Assembly: GCA_030068145.1 (NCBI GenBank)
Contig: JAPJBO010000316.1
Span: 62,001 to 126,000 of the forward strand
Length of the DNA stretch: 64,000 bases
Direction: 5' to 3'
Source of the DNA: Diplonema papillatum
Taxonomy: Eukaryota > Euglenozoa > Diplonemea > Diplonemida > Diplonemidae
Part shown: positions 20,901 to 32,029 of the stretch, one piece after another
Numbering within the stretch: the stretch's first letter is position 1
Layout: each line of letters opens with the position of its first letter
Translations under genes and position numbers: made by a program
Notes under the pieces: generated by a model
Database searches by the model: none
What the model saw: only the letters and a program-made list of their open reading frames with translations
What the model was told of the DNA's origin: nothing

Positions 20901-23900
20901 GGACTCCCTCAATGAGGGAGTGGGACTCTCTCTATGCCGGAGTGGGACTCCCTCAATGAGGGAGTGGGACTCTCTCTATGCGGGAGTGGGACTCCCTCAA
21001 TGAGGGAGTGGGACTCTCTCTATGCGGGAGTGGGACTCCCTCAATGAGGGAGTGGGACTCTCTCAATGAGGGAGTGGGACTCTCTCTATGCGGGAGTGGG
21101 ACTCCCTCAATGAGGGAGTGGGACTCTCTCTATGCGGGAGTGGGACTCCCTCAATGAGGGAGTGGGACTCTCTCAATGAGGGAGTGGGACTCTCTCAATG
21201 AGGGAGTGGGACTCTCTCAATGAGGGAGTGGGACTCCCTCAATGAGGGAGTGGGACTCTCTCAATGAGGGAGTGGGACTCTCTCAATGAGGGAGTGGGAC
21301 TCCCTCAATGAGGGAGTGGGACTCTCTCAATGAGGGAGTGGGACTCCCTCATTGAGGGAGTGGGACTCCCTCAATGAGGGAGTGGGACTCTCTCAATGAG
21401 GGAGTGGGACTCTCTCTATGCCGGAGTGGGACTCCCTCAATGAGGGAGTGGGACTCTCTCTATGCGGGAGTGGGACTCCCTCAATGAGGGAGTGGGACTC
21501 TCTCTATGCGGGAGTGGGACTCCCTCAATGAGGGAGTGGGACTCTCTCTATGCGGGAGTGGGACTCTCTCTATGCCGGAGTGGGACTCCCTCAATGAGGG
21601 AGTGGGACTCTCTCAATGAGGGAGTGGGACTCTCTCTATGCGGGAGTGGGACTCCCTCAATGAGGGAGTGGGACTCTCTCAATGAGGGAGTGGGACTCTC
21701 TCAATGAGGGAGTGGGACTCTCTCTATGCGGGAGTGGGACTCCCTCAATGAGGGAGTGGGACTCTCTCAATGAGGGAGTGGGACTCTCTCTATGCGGGAG
21801 TGGGACTCCCTCAATGAGGGAGTGGGACTCTCTCAATGAGGGAGTGGGACTCTCTCTATGCCGGAGTGGGACTCCCTCAATGAGGGAGTGGGACTCTCTC
21901 TATGCGGGAGTGGGACTCCCTCAATGAGGGAGTGGGACTCTCTCTATGCGGGAGTGGGACTCCCTCAATGAGGGAGTGGGACTCTCTCAATGAGGGAGTG
22001 GGACTCTCTCTATGCCGGAGTGGGACTCCCTCAATGAGGGAGTGGGACTCTCTCTATGCGGGAGTGGGACTCCCTCAATGAGGGAGTGGGACTCTCTCTA
22101 TGCGGGAGTGGGACTCCCTCAATGAGGGAGTGGGACTCTCTCTATGCGGGAGTGGGACTCCCTCATGAGGGAGTGGGACTCCCTCAATGAGGGAGTGGGA
22201 CTCTCTCAATGAGGGAGTGGGACTCTCTCTATGCCGGAGTGGGACTCCCTCAATGAGGGAGTGGGACTCTCTCTATGCGGGAGTGGGACTCCCTCAATGA
22301 GGGAGTGGGACTCTCTCTATGCCGGAGTGGGACTCCCTCAATGAGGGAGTGGGACTCTCTCTATGCGGGAGTGGGACTCTCTCAATGAGGGAGTGGGACT
22401 CTCTCTATGCCGGAGTGGGACTCCCTCAATGAGGGAGTGGGACTCTCTCTATGCGGGAGTGGGACTCCCTCAATGAGGGAGTGGGACTCTCTCTATGCGG
22501 GAGTGGGACTCCCTCAATGAGGGAGTGGGACTCTCTCTATGCGGGAGTGGGACTCTCTCTATGCGGGAGTGGGACTCCCTCAATGAGGGAGTGGGACTCT
22601 CTCTATGCGGGAGTGGGAGTCTCTCTATGCGGGAGTGGGACTCCCTCAATGAGGGAGTGGGACTCTCTCTATGCCGGAGTGGGACTCTCTCTATGCCGGA
22701 GTGGGACTCCCTCAATGAGGGAGTGGGACTCTCTCTATGCGGGAGTGGGACTCCCTCAATGAGGGAGTGGGACTCTCTCAATGAGGGAGTGGGACTCTCT
22801 CTATGCCGGAGTGGGACTCCCTCAATGAGGGAGTGGGACTCTCTCTATGCGGGAGTGGGACTCCCTCAATGAGGGAGTGGGACTCTCTCAATGAGGGAGT
22901 GGGACTCCCTCAATGAGGGAGTGGGACTCTCTCAATGAGGGAGTGGGACTCCCTCAATGAGGGAGTGGGACTCTCTCAATGAGGGAGTGGGACTCCCTCA
23001 ATGAGGGAGTGGGACTCTCTCAATGAGGGACTCTCTCTATGCCGGAGTGGGACTCCCTCAATGAGGGAGTGGGACTCTCTCTATGCGGGAGTGGGACTCC
23101 CTCAATGAGGGAGTGGGACTCTCTCAATGAGGGAGTGGGACTCTCTCTATGCCGGAGTGGGACTCCCTCAATGAGGGAGTGGGACTCTCTCTATGCGGGA
23201 GTGGGACTCCCTCAATGAGGGAGTGGGACTCTCTCTATGCGGGAGTGGGACTCTCTCTATGCGGGAGTGGGACTCCCTCAATGAGGGAGTGGGACTCTCT
23301 CTATGCGGGAGTGGGACTCTCTCTATGCCGGAGTGGGACTCCCTCAATGAGGGAGTGGGACTCTCTCTATGCGGGAGTGGGACTCCCTCAATGAGGGAGT
23401 GGGACTCCCTCAATGAGGGAGTGGGACTCTCTCTATGCGGGAGTGGGACTCCCTCAATGAGGGAGTGGGACTCCCTCAATGAGGGAGTGGGACTCTCTCT
23501 ATGCGGGAGTGGGACTCTCTCTATGCGGGAGTGGGACTCTCTCTATGCGGGAGTGGGACTCTCTCTATGCGGGAGTGGGACTCCCTCAATGAGGGAGTGG
23601 GACTCTCTCAATGAGGGAGTGGGACTCTCTCTATGCGGGAGTGGGACTCCCTCAATGAGGGAGTGGGACTCTCTCAATGAGGGAGTGGGACTCTCTCTAT
23701 GCGGGAGTGGGACTCTCTCTATGCGGGAGTGGGACTCCCTCAATGAGGGAGTGGGACTCTCTCTATGCGGGAGTGGGACTCCCTCAATGAGGGAGTGGGA
23801 CTCTCTCTATGCGGGAGTGGGACTCCCTCAATGAGGGAGTGGGACTCTCTCTATGAGGGAGTGGGACTCTCTCTATGCGGGAGTGGGACTCCCTCAATGA

Positions 23901-26900
23901 GGGAGTGGGACTCTCTCTATGCGGGAGTGGGACTCTCTCTATGCGGGAGTGGGACTCTCTCAATGAGGGAGTGGGACTCTCTCTATGCCGGAGTGGGACT
24001 CCCTCAATGAGGGAGTGGGACTCTCTCTATGCGGGAGTGGGACTCCCTCAATGAGGGAGTGGGACTCTCTCAATGAGGGAGTGGGACTCTCTCAATGAGG
24101 GAGTGGGACTCTCTCAATGAGGGAGTGGGACTCTCTCTATGCGGGAGTGGGACTCTCTCTATGCGGGAGTGGGACTCTCTCTATGCGGGAGTGGGACTCT
24201 CTCTATGCGGGAGTGGGACTCCCTCAATGAGGGAGTGGGACTCTCTCTATGCGGGAGTGGGACTCTCTCTATGCGGGAGTGGGACTCCCTCAATGAGGGA
24301 GTGGGACTCTCTCAATGAGGGAGTGGGACTCTCTCTATGCCGGAGTGGGACTCCCTCAATGAGGGAGTGGGACTCTCTCTATGCGGGAGTGGGACTCCCT
24401 CAATGAGGGAGTGGGACTCTCTCTATGCGGGAGTGGGACTCCCTCAATGAGGGAGTGGGACTCTCTCAATGAGGGAGTGGGACTCTCTCTATGCGGGAGT
24501 GGGACTCTCTCAATGAGGGAGTGGGACTCTCTCAATGAGGGAGTGGGACTCCCTCAATGAGGGAGTGGGACTCTCTCTATGAGGGAGTGGGACTCCCTCA
24601 ATGAGGGAGTGGGACTCTCTCTATGCGGGAGTGGGACTCTCTCTATGCGGGAGTGGGACTCTCTCAATGAGGGAGTGGGACTCTCTCTATGCCGGAGTGG
24701 GACTCCCTCAATGAGGGAGTGGGACTCTCTCTATGCGGGAGTGGGACTCCCTCAATGAGGGAGTGGGACTCCCTCAATGAGGGAGTGGGACTCTCTCTAT
24801 GCGGGAGTGGGACTCCCTCAATGAGGGAGTGGGACTCTCTCAATGAGGGAGTGGGACTCTCTCTATGCGGGAGTGGGACTCCCTCAATGAGGGAGTGGGA
24901 CTCTCTCTATGCGGGAGTGGGACTCCCTCAATGAGGGAGTGGGACTCCCTCAATGAGGGAGTGGGACTCTCTCTATGCGGGAGTGGGACTCCCTCAATGA
25001 GGGAGTGGGACTCCCTCAATGAGGGAGTGGGACTCTCTCTATGCGGGAGTGGGACTCCCTCAATGAGGGAGTGGGACTCTCTCTATGCGGGAGTGGGACC
25101 CCCTCAATGCGGGAGTGGCACTCCCGCAATGCGGGAGTGGCCAGCCCCGCACTTTTTCACTCCCGCATTGACTTAGTAAAAGGCTGCCGAAGTCCGAAGT
25201 GTACTCTTCGCTGAACTGCGACATCGGTGGTGTCTGCCTCCCAGTTAGTCATTTGTTCCTCCTCCACCCAGTCACGTCTAAACGCAACAGATGGCCCCTT
25301 CCGACGGGCAAGGCGACGTCGACTGGAGTCCGGACAACGGATACAAGCTGCTGTACGCCATACCCAACATAGCGCTCTCGCTGCAGTGCCACGTGCAAGT
25401 TCCTGGCATTTTCAGCGAGCTCAAGGAGGAGAATCGCAACCCCGTGTTCTTCAGCAAAATTCTGATGGTATGTCGTTGTTGTCTCGGCCAGATCGTCCGA
25501 CCTGTTAGTCGCGAGCAGATGGGATCTGAACCTTCCGTTTGTTTGGATGTCATTTCACGATGGTCTGTACGATTTTGGCCAACTTCACGAAAGCCGCACC
25601 AGGTCGATGGTCCGTACGTTAGTCTACGCATTTGAATACGCAAGTTTAAACGAATATATGCGCGACAGTCAGGACAATAGTCTCTCCGACAGCCGAGTAC
25701 AGGCCTACTTTAGTCTGCGCGAAAATTGACCGTTAGTTCGTACGTAGAATGCACCGGTCTGTAAAGTTTTCCAGCTTAGTGTGAGTTTGATCAAATTTTA
25801 TTTCCGCACGTTTTGGCACTTGCAGAGAAAGAGCACCAAGAGAAATAGTTGGGCTATCCATCAGAGGAAGAACTAAACAATCAGACTGCCGCCAAGGCAA
25901 CAACTACCAGGACACTAGACCGATACGGGCTACATGGCAACCCCTGCTAAACATGCAGCACCGCACCGCGAAAGCGAGCGGGAATTGAACTTGACTTGGA
26001 AATGGCTAGTTTGACCACATCCTCATCATCGTTGACTCTCCCGACGGACGACGTCATAAAGTAACGCTAGCCCGTGAACAGTGCTCGCCTGCCTTGATGG
26101 CACTTGCACCTTAAAGAACTCAATGCTAAACATGTATGCACGTCGGGCGCTTTCCTCGCAAACGTGAACTCAGTGTCGGTCACAAGAGCCATGGACTTGG
26201 CACAGCACATAGGAAAAAAGAGCGCGCGCTGAAATAACAAGTCGAATAGTCGGCAACAGGCAGCAAATATATACACACAAACATACTATACCTTAAAGGA
26301 ACCTTTACGACTACGGTCACCCGGAGACTATAAAACCCCGGATCCCTATGCGAACTTGCACTCTGAAAAAAGCAGTTCAGGGTTTGGAATATTGGGGAGA
26401 CACGCTTGTGTCGATCCTGTGATGTGTGTGTGCACGGGATCACCCCCCCTCCCATAGCGGTCAGCAGCACAGCGGCCTGCTTGCGATGTTGTAGCACTGC
26501 GGGCTGCCTTCTCAGCACTGCGGGGAGGTTCACAGCACTGCGGGCTGTCTTCTCAGCTCAGCGGGCTGAGGTTGTTCGGGTTACCTGCACTGCGGGCAGG
26601 AGCATTCTCATGCACTACCTGTGCTAACACAGCAGTTCTCGCTGCGCGACCGGGTGGGATTGGAGGGTTCTTTGCGTGAGAAAATAAAATGAGAGCGCAG
26701 GCCTGGTTGTTGGGACAATCTCAGGAGCATTCAAGGCAGCCCATCCAAAGACCAGCCACCGTCAACGCCGCGTGGGGCGCGGGCTTTAAATATCAACCAT
26801 CATGTTTCAAACAGCTAAAATCCCGGGTTTCCAAGCGAACCGTAACTCTCTCCAACAGCTGTCGTACTCGCTCTGCGGCTTGTTGTACTCGGCGTGCGCG

Positions 26901-27566
26901 TTCTTCGGCTACGTCACCTTCCGCGACCACACGCCGCCGAACATCATGTCTGCTGGGTACGACGAGTCGAGCGGCGCCATCATCGCCGCGAGGTTCTGCC
27001 TGCTGGTCACCGCGATTTGCGCGCTTCCGATCAACCACCACCCGTGCAGAGCAGCCTTGCGGGACTTGATCATGGGCACCACAGAGCAGGTCATCCCAGA
27101 CGCCAACGGGTACGGTACAGTCCAAGTGGGACACGGCAGGAGCAACACGCTGGAGTCAGACAGCAGAGCCGGGATGAATCCGAGTGAGCGAAGGAGCCTA
27201 CTGACTCGGAGTTCCATCGCGTCTGTCAGCGTCGCGCCGCACGAAGCGGCTGCAGGCGGGATTCCCGCCGACCGGTTCTTCTTCGCTGAAGTCGCTGTCG
27301 TGTGGGTCACCATGACGGGCTTCGCTATGGTCGTGCCCAACTTGTCGGTCCTGAACGACGTCATCGGTTTCACCGCCGGCGTGTCGATCATGTTCATCTT
27401 CCCCGGCCTCTTCCTCGTCAACCTCAGCCCGGCCGACGACCCCGCGCGGGCGTCCTTCCCTCAGCTTTTCCGGAACCTGGGCTACTTTTTCGTAGTCTTC
27501 GGCGTCGTGACGGGTGTCATCGCCGTCTTCTCGTTCGTTGGTGGCTTCATCGACGGCACGAGCTGA
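17948..27566 (+). CDS. amino-acid/auxin permease family transporter (SLC38/AVT-like), four exons
   Basis: Secondary transporter that moves neutral amino acids across the plasma or vacuolar membrane. Proposed exons are 17948-18400, 19528-19701, 25291-25467 and 26859-27566. All three introns are GT-AG and phase 0, and the joined frame encodes 503 aa. The exon 1 motif NSTVGTGILTLPFSFRMAG is the AAAP-family signature in transmembrane helix 1, followed by helices 2-3. Exon 2 encodes a helix (IAIVAGAILALPPMLLRDFT) and the next one. Exon 3 encodes the conserved NIALSLQCHVQVPGIFSELK. Exon 4 encodes helices about 7-11 (LLYSACAFFGYVTF, VVWVTMTGFAMVVPNLSVLN, GYFFVVFGVVTGVIAVFSFV). Eleven helices in about 500 residues fit the family. 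The N-terminus has a glycine run whose length varies among the upstream truncated copies. Intron 2 (5.6 kb) is almost entirely a satellite; intron 1 contains a SINE-like copy. Exon joins were chosen by the family alignment and phase; transcript data are not available here. Confidence 0.85.
18444..18585 (+). repeat. dispersed repeat G, copy 1 (transporter intron 1)
   Basis: About 140 bp around ggtgagatgtgccgcctgtg is repeated in diverged form at 53878-54013 in COPB2 intron 2. Both copies are in the sense strand of the host intron. Confidence 0.65.
18852..18964 (+). mobile_element. SINE-like element, copy 2 (transporter intron 1)
   Basis: Nearly identical to 6407-6519. Here I see no clear target duplication. 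It lies in the sense orientation within intron 1. Confidence 0.65.
19961..25201. mobile_element. MITE A whose interior is a 5-kb array of about 22-bp units
   Basis: The ends are CACCCCGGACTCC at the left and the imperfect inverse (aagtccgaagtg) at the right, flanked on both sides by TA (19959-19960 and 25202-25203), as for Tc1/mariner-like insertions. A compact 182-bp relative at 42182-42363 has the same left 70 bases (actcccactccg.attgcgg... gcggtcggcct) and the same right 55 bases (gcactttttcactcccgcat, tgacttagta). Between these ends the long element holds roughly 230 units of GGGAGTGGGACTCYCTCWAT plus gm; variants end in tgc, tga or tgcc. The unit is itself nearly palindromic (CACTCCCTCAATGAGGGAGTG). 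Open frames across the array are by-products of the periodicity. The array makes up about 94% of transporter intron 2. Confidence 0.85.
25895..26130 (+). mobile_element. degenerate copy of the DDVIK-ended element family (transporter intron 3)
   Basis: Contains gggctacatggcaacccctg, then a short frame ending TDDVIK-stop (gacgacgtcataaagtaa at 26048-26065), then a shared tail (cttaaagaactcaatgctaa). The same order recurs at 27890-27970, 37975-38260 and 53205-53305, the last being the 3' end of a retrotransposon reading frame. This is probably a 5'-truncated relic of that family. Confidence 0.5.
26455..26605 (+). repeat. GCACTGCGGGCTG interspersed repeat
   Basis: Five to six spaced copies of cactgcgggctg or variants, separated by ccttctcag-like spacers. 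No coding role seen. It lies within transporter intron 3. Confidence 0.6.
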
Positions 27567-27614
27567 AATTGGTGGCACTCGCCTCGTAGATAGGTAGCTC
27601 TGCAGTGTGTTGGT

Positions 27615-27634
27615 GTGTGTGTGTGTGTGTGTGC
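27615..27634. repeat. short (GT)n run
   Basis: About ten GT dinucleotides just downstream of the transporter stop codon, near the probable 3' UTR. Much shorter than the (CA)n tracts at the retrotransposon junctions. Confidence 0.8.
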
Positions 27635-27887
27635 CGAAGGGGGAGTGCAAAAAACGGGGGGCAAACGGTGGGGCCCGCGTTTGTCAGTTTTTGCTTTACC
27701 CCTCCAAACCTCGCTTCTGGCGAGTGGATATGAGGAGTTCGCTCAGAAACGTAAGGATTCCAACTTGACGCGCCGAAGGCGCTCAAGCAAGCTTGCTAGG
27801 TGTGTGTGTTTGTGTAGATAAAAAAGATTGCCTACCTGCCTGGTCCGTCCTGGAGTATCATTCCCCCAGTTTTTTCCAACTGATTGC

Positions 27888-27975
27888 TCAGATGGCAGGT
27901 GACGACGTCATAAAGTAAGCTGACCTACGATGCTAATCCCTGTGATTCATGTACTCAAAAGAACTCAATGCTCAG
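27888..27975 (+). mobile_element. DDVIK-ended element family, 3'-end fragment
   Basis: The frame ends MAGDDVIK-stop (atggcaggtgacgacgtcat at 27893-27912), then a tail with gattcatgtactcaaaagaac. It matches 53215-53305, the 3' end of the retrotransposon in COPB2 intron 1, so this is a severely 5'-truncated copy. Confidence 0.6.
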
Positions 27976-28029
27976 GCACTGTCTTGGCCTTTTGCCCGCG
28001 ACAAGATTTGCCTGTGCTCTGGTGGCATT

Positions 28030-28165
28030 GGTGGCCCTGGCTTGACAAGTCAGACTCACACCGCCGCCCTGTCTCAGACACTCTGGTCCCGCGCTGATGA
28101 TGGTCCGCCTCATGTGCCCGTGGCTGAAAGGACCGCAGCATGGTGCAGATGGACCAGCGGTGTTG
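28030..28165 (+). repeat. dispersed repeat I, copy 2
   Basis: Diverged copy of 3655-3790 (shared ctcatgtgcccgtggct-like core). Nothing coding. Confidence 0.6.
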
Positions 28166-31015
28166 TGCACATAATCATTGCCGCCGCCCGTCCCTTCGCA
28201 CTTACGAGAAAGCAGCTGACGTCATTTCCCCGACCAGCCTGTTCGTACCATGGGTTCGTTGCAATCGGGGGTCCTTACGTAGTGATTATGCGCGGCATGT
28301 GCGGATAGCTGCGCCGAAGGGATATTGACCAGCTGCATCTGTGCATCGCACATACAAGCTTGCGCCGGTAGTTTAGCCCAATGCCAGCTGTTGGTATCCA
28401 CCATGCAGCCTCGTGCGGTGTGGCTACCGTGGCCGCCTTTCGCCCCTGCTTCGGAAGGATTGCACCGTTCAAAATAACACGAAAAGCCTCTAGGCAAAAC
28501 CCCGTTTTCACAGTTCTTCTTCCCCACTTGCACCCGAACTAGAACGACACCCACTCCAGCACTTGGCCGTTTGTGTGCGCTACCAGCGTCTTGGCCTCAC
28601 CGTCACGAGCATTTGGCACGTCCTGCGACAGAGGCGAAAGAGACACGACGAAGTAGTTGCAGTACATTCGTTCGCAGCGAAATGTGCAGCACCCCTCGAT
28701 CATGCTCGATCAGCGTCCAGAAGAGGTGAAAACATGACGCATCACGTGCGAAGAGGTGAGCGACGATGCAGATTATCGCCATAGATTCTTTGACATTATA
28801 TTCAAAACGCTCATGCTCGATCAGCGTCCACAGACGACACGAGCACCGTCCAATTGGCGAATAGAGCAGGCCATCGTGACAAAGACCGTGCAGCCGGTCA
28901 ACCCCTATCCCCAGCCTTTCGACAACCACAGATTTTTGGTGTGCAGTCGGCAGCCCAAGGAGCGCCTTTTTCACGTGGAAGAAATTCGCTTGAGAATCTA
29001 CGCTACGTGTCCCGTGTTTGGCGTCGCCGTGTCATGCGACTGTGCCAGACACAGTGCTCCAACCTCGAGAGGCCACCCTCTTGTGCCAAAGTGGGGAAAC
29101 GAGTGAAGAAACACCACCAAAACGTAGTCCCGATCTCTCTCCGTCTAGTCCAGGGAGGTCGTGCATCAAGTATACTTCCCGAGTGACCGAGAAATAAAGA
29201 GTAGTAAATTTAGTAGTAGTTGATATGCAGCAAGATTCTGCGATAGACTGCACAACGAAGTAGTAGTAAGTGTCGAACTTCCGAAGCTGGAGACAACAGG
29301 CGCAGGGGGCAGGTCAGTTGCCTTGCCTTTTCTTCTGATTAGAAAGAAAACAAAGAAAATGAATCTCGCCGGAAAGTCTCGGCGGAAACACAAAAAAAAA
29401 AAAAAAAAAAAACGTTTACTTTTTCTTTTTGGGATAGTACCCGCCTCAGTCTGTTAGTTGCTACACACACAATCTCGTAAGCCGGCTTCCGTGGCCAAGA
29501 TGAACCGACACCCTATGCGGTATCTGATGAGCGATCGTTCGGACACTTTCGGTTCAACCCGCGTCGCCAGTCCTGCGACTACTAGAGGCTGCTCATTTCG
29601 ATCATACATCAGGGTTCAACGAAGGACCGGGCTTAGGATTCGCACCCACATCCCTGAAAGAACAATGCCAAAATCTTGCCGCTTGTATTGTCGGTAGCAC
29701 ACCCGAAAATAGATTCAGCGGTTCAGGTAAGATACTGTGGGTGCGGGGTATGTGATATATGCCCTCCCGGCGAGCCTTCTTTGTGCACAAAACACCCCCT
29801 GTTCTTCTAGGGCTCGAAGCCCTGGTTGGTTGCGACCATACAACCGTACTCTGTCTCCGTTATTACGAATCTCGCCGTAAAGTTTGCCCAGGTCACCTTC
29901 ACTCCCTTGTGTGTTCGCTTTACCCGGCGTACCTCCTCTTTTGGTTCTAGCTATCTCGCGACATCTCGGGGGTGGGGAGCGCTGCACGAATACCCCTGTG
30001 CCAAATGCTCTCCTCCCGGGACCGTTTTGTTTGTTTCCACATCGCGGCGCAGGAAATCCTCAAGGAGGCCGTCGCAAAGGAAGAAGGTGTGCTGCAACCC
30101 GCGCGAATCCCAGGTACACCCCTGGGTTCATAGATGAAAACCGGTGCCTGGGAACCAATTCTCTGCCCAGAACGTGCCCAATACAATACGTGGCCGGAAA
30201 TTGCCCAGTTCATGCCCGTACTTTGCGCTATTCCACGGCGATTCCTTGGAGAGAAGGCTCCTGAGTACGTCCTGAGGGCGCCGTGTGGCCCGTCTGGATA
30301 TACGTCGTCATGGTATGTGTATGCATAGCATGTACATGGGTATACACGTACATAGCAGGTGTAACGTTTACTACATGCAGTGCTGCACGGTGGTACGGCG
30401 CACTAGCACGTAGCTCCGAAGTTCCGTACCCCGGGGTCGGCCAGAAAGCCTTACCAGGACAGAGCACCTTCAGCGGCTCCTGAAAACCTGGTGGCATCGC
30501 CCGCTTGACCGGGATGGCTTCGCTGTATGTATACAATCACGGGTCGGGGTCTACCAACCGCCCCCATCGGGGGACCAGTGATCAATCACGTTTTTGGCGT
30601 CAGTTTCCCGCTTTGACCGTGTCTGCGTGGGACGCCGGACGCATAGCGCTCTCTTGCCCTGTTGTTTTGTTGCTTTGTGCTTTTCTTGCGTTGTCATGTC
30701 GTTTTTGTACAGCTGCTCCGTTTTGCGCACCCGTACACGAAGCGTCCCACTCAAACGTTTTGCAGGCCGTCGGAGATCGCGTGCAAGAGCGAAGCCCAGC
30801 CGGACTCGTCTTACTGCAAGGCTCGGCACCTCTTTTTTTTTTTGTGATAACAATTAAGTGTACAACCTTTACTCGAAAGAGAACGCTGGCAGCGTGTTTG
30901 AGAGGAGAATAACCTAAGGATTGTGTTCACTCCCTAACAGGCTAACTTCCCCCCGGCATCGGTACAAACAAATAGTAGTTGATCACAAAACCTGGACGAG
31001 TATTTGTTGCGGGTT
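28166..31015. other. long non-coding interval with few recognisable parts
   Basis: No supported gene. Recognisable parts are a direct repeat catgctcgatcagcgtcca (28701 and 28811), an inverted copy (29215-29260) of the 173-bp repeat at 47.4-47.7 kb, and an A run at 29391-29411. The minus strand at about 29602-29650 reads RDVGANPKPGPS, which loosely recalls a 2A peptide. Confidence 0.35.
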
Positions 31016-31024
31016 GGCGGGTTG

Positions 31025-31290
31025 CACGGCAGAAACGTGTGCACAATGTCTCCCCTCACCGAAGGCAAGCCATCGCGCACAATCTTTGTGCTATTTAGAG
31101 ACTCGGTGCCATTTGCCATCCTGTACCTCGGCTAGCGCCGGAGCCTGGACCAGAGCGTGTTCCTGTCCTAGTTGTAGTAGTAGTAGGGTTGCGGCTTGCG
31201 CAGAGGCCTGTGCGCAATGTCCCTCATCGAAGGCAAGGCATTGCGCACAACCCTCGGCGCGATCGCTTGTAAAACTCTGCTGCGCGTCCA
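31025..31290 (+). pseudogene. fragments of the Bud32 kinase first exon
   Basis: The part at 31216-31270 (atgtccctcatcgaaggcaa, then a frame reading ALRTTLGA) matches 36034-36080 of the intact kinase. A more diverged copy of the same piece (atgtctcccctcaccgaagg) sits at 31046-31080. Both are too short and too diverged to function. Confidence 0.6.
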
Positions 31291-31393
31291 TTGGATACGG
31301 GGCGACGTCTTGCGCAACGACACCCGAAAGGGCCTGGAAGTACGAGGTTCTCGTCTCATCAACAGCGAAATGGGGTTTGCTCGGTCGAGTGGC

Positions 31394-31515
31394 GAACTCA
31401 CTTCGTGGTAGCGTGCTCGATGTGTTTGGCCTGGCCAACCTGCGCTTGGTAGGTCCCTAGCACGCCCAGGTTGATAGGGCCGAACACGAGGAGCGCGCTG
31501 CCACGAAGTGAGTTC
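31394..31515. repeat. large imperfect inverted repeat (foldback)
   Basis: Left arm gaactcacttcgtggtagcg onward and right arm ending cgctgccacgaagtgagttc pair over about 60 bp each with roughly 80% identity and almost no loop. Read from either strand, the arms encode similar short peptides (NSLRGSVLDVFGLANL and NSLRGSALLVFGPINL), so the repeat is an inverted duplication of one sequence. Confidence 0.75.
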
Positions 31516-32029
31516 GACACCCAACCGGCGAGAGGACCACATAGTGTGACGCGATGCCGCGACAGGGAGGAACGCGCCTCTAAGACCACTTCCCAGCTGT
31601 CGCGGCACTGCGCACCCTGTACCGAAAGCTTCTAGCTTGTGCAATATCGTACATACGTCACGTTTCCTGTGTCAAAAGTGTCCCGGCACCTCTCGTCCAC
31701 CTTCTGATACGGCTCCGAGGGAGTAAAGGAGCTGAGAAGCTTCCCATTCCACATGAGGGCCAGTGCAGTCATGTCAAGTGGCGGCATACAGACTTACCAA
31801 TCCACAGTCATGCCCGTGCACAATGTCGGCAAGTAACGCTTGTTCCTTTGAACCATCTCTCATCGAAAAAGGTCGAAAAGGCAAGTTACACTTATTCCTT
31901 TGAACTGTCTCTCATCGAAATGGCAAGTTACGCTTGGTTCCTTTGAACCAATCACAGACCCAACACCGTTGCCACTGCCGACTGCTAGCGCACTCGCCTG
32001 CGCCACTACAAGCACCGGTCACCTGTTCT

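Noticed and set aside
20007-25176. Many open frames of 80-210 codons reading MREWDSLNEGVGLSLCGSG repeats on both strands
   Set aside because: The unit is 22 bp, so every frame repeats each 66 bp; openness is a by-product of a unit lacking stop codons. No start context, domain or codon bias supports coding.
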